9,961 nt of DNA from Candidatus Bathyarchaeota archaeon (GTDB lineage: Archaea > Thermoproteota > Bathyarchaeia > Bathyarchaeales > Bathycorpusculaceae), in contig JAENXI010000019.1 in NCBI GenBank assembly GCA_016649625.1, positions 1 to 9,961 on the forward strand, written 5' to 3'. Numbering within the stretch: position 1 is the stretch's first letter; each line of letters begins with the position of its first letter. The translations under genes were made by a program, and so were the position numbers. The notes beneath the pieces were generated by a model, which was not told where the DNA came from, made no database searches, and saw only the letters and a program-made list of their open reading frames with translations. Positions 5,766-9,961 of this stretch are shown here, in pieces.

Positions 5766-6497
5766 CTACATTCCCATTTTTTTTATTAAATTTTCATCAA
5801 TTATTTTAGCAAAATTTGTTGCGAGTAATTTTTCACAATCACCAATAGAATCTTCTAAAGTTTTATCGTATGGGATGTTTGTTAGATAAACAAATCCTAG
5901 TTTTTCGGTTTCGTTCTGAATTAGCTGTATCCTGCTGATTTTCATATTTTCCACTACTCCAATTGTTTTGACCTTAAGTTCTCTTAATAATTTTAATTGT
6001 TTCTTTACCGTTTGAAAAGCTAACTGAGATGAAGTGGTTACAATTACAAATTCAATTTTCTTTACAAGCTTAATAAGATCAAGCATTACATCGCCTAGAC
6101 CAGGAGGCATATCAAGAATAAGTATGTCCAAGTCACCCCATTGAGTAACTGATAACAACTCAAGCAAAGCATTAGAAATATCTACACCTCTTAATGGTGT
6201 TGCGAGTTCTCCAGAATAAAATACCAGAGACATGTAAGCTAATTCATTAACACACGGTGGCACAATGCCTTTTTCTTCTTCGGGTTGGATGTTTTTAACA
6301 CCCATTATCAGGTGAGTTGAGGGACTCGTGAAATCCAAATCAAAAAGACCAACTTTTAACCCTTTTTTAGCCATTTTCAAAGCAATTGTGGTCGCAATCA
6401 TACTTTTACCAACTCCACCTTTGCCGCTTGAAACAGCAACCACTCGTTTAATATTCTTAAATCGTTTGACTATAACGCTTGATCGAGGATCAATCAA
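5766..6497 (-). CDS. hypB: Mrp/MinD-family P-loop ATPase paired with HypA (archaeal HypB-type nickel-insertion ATPase)
   Basis: The 243-residue protein is a deviant-Walker-A ATPase: SGKGGVGKS at 24-32 with the signature Lys26, LFDLDFTSPS at 51-60 and DMPPG at 129-133. It lacks the CPxC pair that Mrp/NBP35 iron-sulfur carriers have after the GVVENM motif (here 180-185), so I do not call it a cluster scaffold. The opening MIDPR, the LDFxxPSxH stretch, VPP at 79-81 and PLRGxxxSNAL at 101-111 match the Mrp-type HypB known from Thermococcus. That protein binds HypA and, with ATP, raises its nickel affinity for [NiFe] hydrogenase maturation; it is unrelated to the bacterial GTPase HypB. Placement directly after hypA supports this. 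The start is TTG at 6497-6495, one base past the hypA stop, with a gcgtga sequence inside hypA as a possible ribosome site. Confidence 0.87.
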   Translation of the reverse strand: MIDPRSSVIVKRFKNIKRVVAVSSGKGGVGKSMIATTIALKMAKKGLKVGLFDLDFTSPSTHLIMGVKNIQPEEEKGIVPPCVNELAYMSLVFYSGELATPLRGVDISNALLELLSVTQWGDLDILILDMPPGLGDVMLDLIKLVKKIEFVIVTTSSQLAFQTVKKQLKLLRELKVKTIGVVENMKISRIQLIQNETEKLGFVYLTNIPYDKTLEDSIGDCEKLLATNFAKIIDENLIKKMGM

Positions 6498-6498
6498 A

Positions 6499-6897
6499 TT
6501 ATTTCACGCCTTTTATTTTTTCAAGCCAGATACCTCTACCTTCAACTATTTCGAAATCTGGACTTCCACATTTTGGACATTTAACATAAGCATGTGCTAC
6601 TTCAGGAACAAAATGTATAGATTCTGCAGTAGTCTCATCTAAATTTTCTTTTTTAAAATCCCACGTAGTGGCACAGTTGTGACATTTGAGTTTAGTTTTT
6701 GCTTTTAAAATGTGAAATTTTGTAGCTTTAAAAAGGTCAGTTTTAAGCTGCTTAAAACCAAATAGGATTATTTCCTCTTCGACTTGCTGGAGTTCTCCAA
6801 CTTTTATAATTACTTCAGTAATTTCTTTTAGATTTTCTTTTGCAGCAATTTTTGAAGCTGCAACGATCACAGCTTCAGCTAACGCCCATTCATGCAT
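6499..6897 (-). CDS. hypA: Hydrogenase nickel-insertion chaperone HypA
   Basis: HypA carries Ni(II) to the large subunit of [NiFe] hydrogenases and can also serve urease in some organisms. The protein begins MHEW, which supplies the N-terminal amine and His2 that bind nickel. A helix-strand region follows, with VGELQQVE at 33-40. The zinc domain has two CxxC pairs, C72/C75 (KCHNC) and C107/C110 (KCPKCGS). The 31-residue spacing between pairs is longer than in bacterial HypA and resembles the archaeal form. Length, 132 residues, is normal for archaea. The ATG at 6897-6895 has no obvious ribosome site; a minus-strand ttttaatg near 6923-6930 sits at the right distance for a leaderless start. The hypB-type ATPase follows after a single base, so the two are surely one transcript. 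No hydrogenase genes are in the window. Confidence 0.93.
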   Translation of the reverse strand: MHEWALAEAVIVAASKIAAKENLKEITEVIIKVGELQQVEEEIILFGFKQLKTDLFKATKFHILKAKTKLKCHNCATTWDFKKENLDETTAESIHFVPEVAHAYVKCPKCGSPDFEIVEGRGIWLEKIKGVK

Positions 6898-6993
6898 GCG
6901 ACAGCCTATGAACTTAGAGTCATTAAAAGATATTGCAAAACCTTGTGAAGTTTTAAGAAAAGTTATTAAGCAAAAGTAAATACTAAAAAACTC
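6898..6993. promoter_or_regulatory. Divergent promoter region between hypA and the parvulin gene
   Basis: These 96 AT-rich bases part two divergent genes. On the plus strand ttattaag (6963-6970) lies about 27 bases before the parvulin ATG. On the minus strand ttttaatg (reverse complement of about 6923-6930) lies about 29 bases before the hypA ATG. Neither gene has a convincing Shine-Dalgarno, so both messages may be leaderless. This rests on spacing only. Confidence 0.38.
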
Positions 6994-7269
6994 ATGTTAG
7001 CCAAAGTTCATTGTGCTCATATTCTTGTTAAATCTGAAAAGGAAGGTAAAGAAGTTCTCGAGAGACTAAATAAGGGAGAAAAATTTTCTTCTGTTGCAAA
7101 GGCAGTTTCAAAGTGTTCTTCTGGGAAACAAGGTGGAGATTTAGGGACATTTACAAGAGGAAAGATGGTTAAAGAATTTGAGAAGGCAGCTTTTGCTCTT
7201 AGTAAAGGGGAAACATCTGTTATAGTGAAGACTCAGTTTGGGTGCCATATTATTAAGCGTTTAGAGTAA
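6994..7269 (+). CDS. Parvulin-type peptidyl-prolyl cis-trans isomerase (single domain)
   Basis: This 91-residue protein is a stand-alone parvulin catalytic domain, which speeds cis-trans isomerisation of prolyl bonds during folding. It carries AHILVK at 8-13 with the active-site His9, CSSGKQGGDLGTF at 41-53 with Cys41 at the Cys/Asp position of the active site, KMVKEFEKAAF at 57-67 with Met58 and Phe62 lining the proline pocket, and QFGCHIIK at 81-88 with the second histidine, H85. There is no signal peptide, membrane anchor or extra domain, so it acts in the cytoplasm like the small archaeal parvulins of Thaumarchaeota and of some methanogens. Length equals that of E. coli PpiC. It is transcribed alone, from a TATA-like site close enough for a leaderless message, and is followed by a possible terminator at 7299-7344. 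Confidence 0.95.
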   Translation: MLAKVHCAHILVKSEKEGKEVLERLNKGEKFSSVAKAVSKCSSGKQGGDLGTFTRGKMVKEFEKAAFALSKGETSVIVKTQFGCHIIKRLE

Positions 7270-7298
7270 ACGTATTTTCATTGATTGCTTTTCAGACT

Positions 7299-7344
7299 CT
7301 AAAATAGAGATTTTAGCTCTAAGAGCATAAAACACAATTTTTTT
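7299..7344 (+). terminator. Possible terminator after the parvulin gene
   Basis: About 30 bases past the stop, ctaaaat (7299-7305) and attttag (7310-7316) form a seven-base inverted repeat with a four-base loop. The overlapping gctct/agagc pair (7316-7326) gives a second small hairpin, and a seven-T run follows at 7338-7344. Archaeal termination depends mainly on the T-run, so the hairpins may not matter. The facing padR gene ends at 7410, so the 140-base gap serves two converging transcripts. Confidence 0.4.
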
Positions 7345-7409
7345 GCAAATACACATGAAAGATTTTCTCGCTTTTAATAAACAAGATTGAATTTTGAAAA
7401 TATCATAAA

Positions 7410-7853
7410 TTATCTTTGTTTAAAAGTCTCTCTATAGGATTGGGCACAATGAATACAACAAAAGGTTGTTTCTTTTTCACCTATGATTTCATGATGTCCT
7501 CCTTCATAGACTTTGCAACCGCAGTGAGCACAAACATAGAGACTTGGTTCAATGGTAATCGAAACGAGTTTAGCGAATCGCTTGAAAAGTCCAACACAAA
7601 GGATTTTGCCCGCTTCTGTGAGTTCAAAGATTTTCTTTTCTTTTTTGCCTACTGGTTTTCTTGTATGGGTTAGTAACCCTTTTTCCTCTAGTTTTTGCAG
7701 GAAGGGATATACCAAACTGGGACTTATTTCTTTTCCAACTCTTTTTTTGAAGTAATTTATTATTTTGTAACCATGAGCGGGGCCTTCATAAAGGATTGTT
7801 AGTATGTAAAATCTAGAAAAATCTGAAACTAACTCGTCAAACTCGTCGCTCAA
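7410..7853 (-). CDS. PadR-family regulator with C-terminal TRASH-like metal-binding domain, probable copper-responsive control of copA
   Basis: The first 95 residues are a PadR winged helix: FYILTILYEGPAHGYKI at 15-31, SPSLVYPFLQKLEEKGLL at 44-61, and KKIFELTEAGK at 73-83. Instead of the usual PadR dimerisation tail, the protein ends in a cysteine-rich domain, with C108, C111 and C113, then H120/H121, then C132, C133 and C136. C111-x20-C132-x3-C136 fits the C-x(19-22)-C-x3-C spacing of the TRASH metal-sensing domain. Known TRASH regulators next to copper pumps in Sulfolobales use an Lrp/AsnC DNA-binding domain, so this is the same idea with another head. Divergent position from copA suggests it represses or senses for that pump; copper or silver is the inferred ligand. 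The start is TTG at 7853-7851, fixed by GAGGA (reverse complement of 7861-7865) seven bases upstream. Confidence 0.88.
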   Translation of the reverse strand: MSDEFDELVSDFSRFYILTILYEGPAHGYKIINYFKKRVGKEISPSLVYPFLQKLEEKGLLTHTRKPVGKKEKKIFELTEAGKILCVGLFKRFAKLVSITIEPSLYVCAHCGCKVYEGGHHEIIGEKETTFCCIHCAQSYRETFKQR

Positions 7854-7942
7854 GATATTGTCCTCAATAAATATATCTTACTTAGAAATATTTATATATT
7901 TTTAGAAAATATATCTAATAAAGACATATCTGGTGAAGTTTG
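7854..7942. promoter_or_regulatory. padR-copA divergent promoter/operator with repeated sites
   Basis: These 89 bases are nearly all A and T. A central tttatatat (7891-7899) can serve as TATA box for copA on the plus strand and, read in reverse, for padR. A ten-base direct repeat, aaatatatct, lies at 7869-7878 and 7907-7916, one copy on each side, and its end atatct recurs at 7926-7931. A second repeat, ttagaaa, is at 7882-7888 and 7902-7908, exactly 20 bases apart, about two helical turns. GGTGA at 7932-7936 is the copA ribosome site. Repeats flanking a shared TATA fit repressor binding that shuts both genes, but AT-rich DNA produces such matches by chance. Confidence 0.5.
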
Positions 7943-9961
7943 TTGACGATAAAGAAAAGCACGATTTCAATAAGTGGAATGACTTGCGCTTCATGTTCCC
8001 AGACAATAGAGAACGTTCTAAAAAAAACCTCGGGAGTTACCAACGTTAACGTCAACTTAGCCACAGAAAAAGCGTACATTACTTATGATGCAAACAAAAT
8101 CAGCGAAAAAGAATTAATTGTAATCATCAATTCAACAGGCTATAATGCCAGTTTAGAAACAGAAAAAACTATTATAAAAATTGGGGGAATGACTTGCGCT
8201 TCATGTTCACAAACGATAGAAAAGACGCTAAAGAACACAGCAGGTGTCATTGAGGCAAATGTGAATCTTGCATCAGAGAAAGCCACAATCGAGTATAATC
8301 CACAAACAATCAAATACGAAACTTTAACAAAAGTTATAGAGTCTACAGGTTATCAAGCCCTAAGCAAAGATGAGGCTGCTGGCAAATATGAAAAAGCAAT
8401 AAAAGAAGAACAAAAAAAATTCGCAAAAGCAAAAATGAGAATGACCATTGCATGGACCTTAACTATACCCTTAATGATATGGATGATTCCAGAAATGGTA
8501 TTTGGAATAGCCTGGCCAAACATGTTTATTTTCAATTTAGGACAAATTCTATTAGCTATTCCAGTTCTTTTTTGGGCTGGAAAAGAAACCCTTATCTCAG
8601 CTGCAAAGCAGGTCGCTCACCGAAGAGCAAACATGGACGTGTTAATAGCCTTAGGCACTCTAACGGCTTTTGCAACTGGACCAGTGATGTTTTTTAGTCC
8701 CATCCTGAACTACGCTGGAGTTTCAGCAATGATAATGGCCTTTCACCTTCTTGGAAGGTACATAGAAGTTAAAGCAATGGGTCGAGCTTCACAAGCTATT
8801 CGAAAACTGTTAGAATTAGAAGCTAAAACTGCACATATTCTGGTAGATAGTGTAGAAAAGGAGATTTCAGTTGAAGAGATTGAATTGGGTAATGTCTTGA
8901 TTGTAAGGCCAGGAGAAAAAATTCCTACTGATGGTGTAATCATTGAGGGTCAAAGCTCCATAGATGAGTCCATGGCTACAGGAGAATCAATGCCCGTGAT
9001 AAAGAATGTTGGTGATGATGTTATTGGTTCAACAATAAATCAACGTGGACTATTGAAGGTAAAAGCCGTGAAAATTGGTCAGGATACATTCTTGTCTCAA
9101 GTCATAAAACTAGTTGAACAAGCTCAAGGTTCAAAAGTTCCAATTCAAGAGTTCGCTGACAAAGTGGTAGGCTATTTTGTCCCTACTGTTCTTTTGATCG
9201 CGATTTCTACTTTGATGGTCTGGCTCATTGCACCTGATTTAGTTAATGGTGTTAGTATTTGGGCTCAGCAATTCTTACCATGGGTTAATCCCAATTTGGG
9301 TGTTGCAACACTAGCTATCTCCGCTTTTGTTTCGATATTGGTAATAGCCTGTCCATGTGCTCTAGGATTGGCTACACCTACTGCATTGATGGTTGGAAGT
9401 GGAATGGGAGCTGAAAATGGAGTATTAATACGCAATGGAGCGGCCTTACAAACACTCAAAGATCTTGATACAATTGTCTTTGACAAGACTGGAACCATCA
9501 CTAAAGGAAAACCTGAAGTCACCGACATCATATCTTCTAAAGGTTTTAATGAGAAAGATGTACTTCGATTGGCTGCCAGTGTTGAAGTTGGGTCAGAGCA
9601 TCCTCTGGGTGAGGCAATTCTTAGAAGGGCAAATGAGTTGAAGCTAGAGTTACCAAAAATTACAAATTTTGAGGCAGTAACTGGTCTTGGAGTGAAAGCA
9701 AAAATAAGTTCGATCTCAGACGATTTTGTTATTGTTGGTAATAGAAAGTTGATGAACAAAGAGAATATTGATTTCAAGAATTTAGAAAATGTTATTCTCC
9801 AACTTGAAAAAGAGGCAAAAACGGTTATGTTAGTGGCTAAAGGTCTAAAAATTGTCGGAATAGTTGCGGTTGCAGATACAATCAAGGATGATTCAATAAG
9901 GGCCATTAGAGAACTGGAAAGTTTGGGTCTTTCAACTGTCATGCTTACAGGAGATAATATC
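7943..9961 (+). CDS. copA: Copper-exporting P1B-type ATPase CopA; partial, cut by window end
   Basis: CopA pumps Cu(I), and usually Ag(I), out across the membrane at the cost of ATP. The 673 visible residues contain two tandem heavy-metal-associated domains, each with GMTCASC (Cys15/Cys18 and Cys85/Cys88), then a linker and paired helices at about 162-187 and 193-217, with more at about 228-275. The actuator loop has TGES at 346-349. The metal-site helix has CPC at 470-472. Phosphorylation is at Asp514 in DKTGT, and the nucleotide-domain SEHPLG contains His553-Pro554. CPC plus GMTCxxC domains indicate monovalent copper. The window stops just after TGDN, so the GDGxNDxP hinge and last two helices are outside. 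TTG at 7943 is chosen over TTG at 7940 because GGTGA (7932-7936) then sits six bases away; a stop codon at 7934 excludes anything further upstream. Confidence 0.96.
   Translation, partial: MTIKKSTISISGMTCASCSQTIENVLKKTSGVTNVNVNLATEKAYITYDANKISEKELIVIINSTGYNASLETEKTIIKIGGMTCASCSQTIEKTLKNTAGVIEANVNLASEKATIEYNPQTIKYETLTKVIESTGYQALSKDEAAGKYEKAIKEEQKKFAKAKMRMTIAWTLTIPLMIWMIPEMVFGIAWPNMFIFNLGQILLAIPVLFWAGKETLISAAKQVAHRRANMDVLIALGTLTAFATGPVMFFSPILNYAGVSAMIMAFHLLGRYIEVKAMGRASQAIRKLLELEAKTAHILVDSVEKEISVEEIELGNVLIVRPGEKIPTDGVIIEGQSSIDESMATGESMPVIKNVGDDVIGSTINQRGLLKVKAVKIGQDTFLSQVIKLVEQAQGSKVPIQEFADKVVGYFVPTVLLIAISTLMVWLIAPDLVNGVSIWAQQFLPWVNPNLGVATLAISAFVSILVIACPCALGLATPTALMVGSGMGAENGVLIRNGAALQTLKDLDTIVFDKTGTITKGKPEVTDIISSKGFNEKDVLRLAASVEVGSEHPLGEAILRRANELKLELPKITNFEAVTGLGVKAKISSISDDFVIVGNRKLMNKENIDFKNLENVILQLEKEAKTVMLVAKGLKIVGIVAVADTIKDDSIRAIRELESLGLSTVMLTGDNI
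7976..8208 (+). repeat. Duplicated HMA-domain coding unit in copA
   Basis: The copper-binding loop of the first HMA domain (7976-7998) and of the second (8186-8208) are identical over 23 bases, 210 bases apart, and similarity continues on both sides with scattered changes (for example cagacaatagagaa against caaacgatagaaaa). The two domains also share phrases such as [13 protein letters not shown] and STGY. This is what a tandem domain duplication looks like, with the metal loop either recently copied or kept alike by gene conversion. Confidence 0.8.

Noticed and set aside
5766..6497. Iron-sulfur carrier (Mrp/NBP35/ApbC) or MinD division protein as the name of this ATPase
   Set aside because: It lacks the CPxC cluster-binding pair and the MinD amphipathic tail, and sits one base from hypA with HypB-type motifs.
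7854..7942. Classical PadR operator ATGT-N8-ACAT
   Set aside because: No clean copy of that dyad occurs between padR and copA; only AT-rich direct repeats are present.
9265..9942. Long minus-strand open frame (225 codons) inside copA
   Set aside because: It is antisense to the CPC, DKTGT and SEHPLG motifs of CopA and has no family features; long antisense frames are common opposite constrained genes.
1..9961. CRISPR array, tRNA, rRNA, insertion sequence or integration site
   Set aside because: No spaced direct repeats, cloverleaf-like segments, transposase motifs or terminal inverted repeats were seen on reading both strands; a tRNA scan and covariance search were not possible here.

Overview
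This window is AT-rich archaeal DNA. The evidence is the gene content: Trm5-type tRNA methyltransferase, RtcA, DUF371, HypA paired with an Mrp-type HypB ATPase, a stand-alone parvulin, an S-layer-C-like fusion protein and a PadR regulator. The signals agree: TATA-like promoters sit about 25-27 bases ahead of several starts, Shine-Dalgarno sequences are of the GGTGA/GAGGA kind, some genes look leaderless, and TTG and GTG starts are frequent. A Bathyarchaeia or Nitrososphaerota (Thaumarchaeota)-related genome fits best, but this is inference and no rRNA gene is present to settle it.

Layout. (a) 1-617, minus: 5' part of glmS, cut by the window edge. (b) 838-2234, plus: a two-gene unit of a winged-helix protein fused to an S-layer-C-like domain with a terminal calcium-loop motif, then a DUF371 protein. 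(c) 2231-4347, minus: rtcA and trm5, an RNA-modification operon joined by an ATGA overlap; its last stop codon overlaps the stop of the DUF371 gene head-on in a CTAG. (d) 4448-5331, plus: two small proteins of unknown function. (e) 5315-6897, minus: hypA and the Mrp/MinD-type hypB one base apart, then a 108-residue protein that may be arcadin-1-like. (f) 6994-7269, plus: a parvulin prolyl isomerase. (g) 7410-9961: a divergent pair made of a PadR regulator with a TRASH-like metal-binding tail (minus) and a copper P1B-ATPase CopA (plus, cut by the window end), separated by an 89-base AT-rich region with repeated sites.

How the genes work together. The clearest functional unit is (g): a metal-sensing repressor next to the pump it most likely controls. 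HypA and HypB form a nickel-delivery pair for [NiFe] hydrogenase maturation, although no hydrogenase gene is in view. RtcA and Trm5 both act on RNA. No tRNA, rRNA, CRISPR array, insertion sequence or integration site was seen, and no gene-free stretch exceeds 300 bases. The most interesting points are the PadR-TRASH fusion with its operator-like repeats, an RtcA whose nucleotide-binding glycine loop is altered while its catalytic histidine is kept, the DNA-binding/S-layer-C/EF-hand-loop fusion, and the possible cytoskeletal arcadin.
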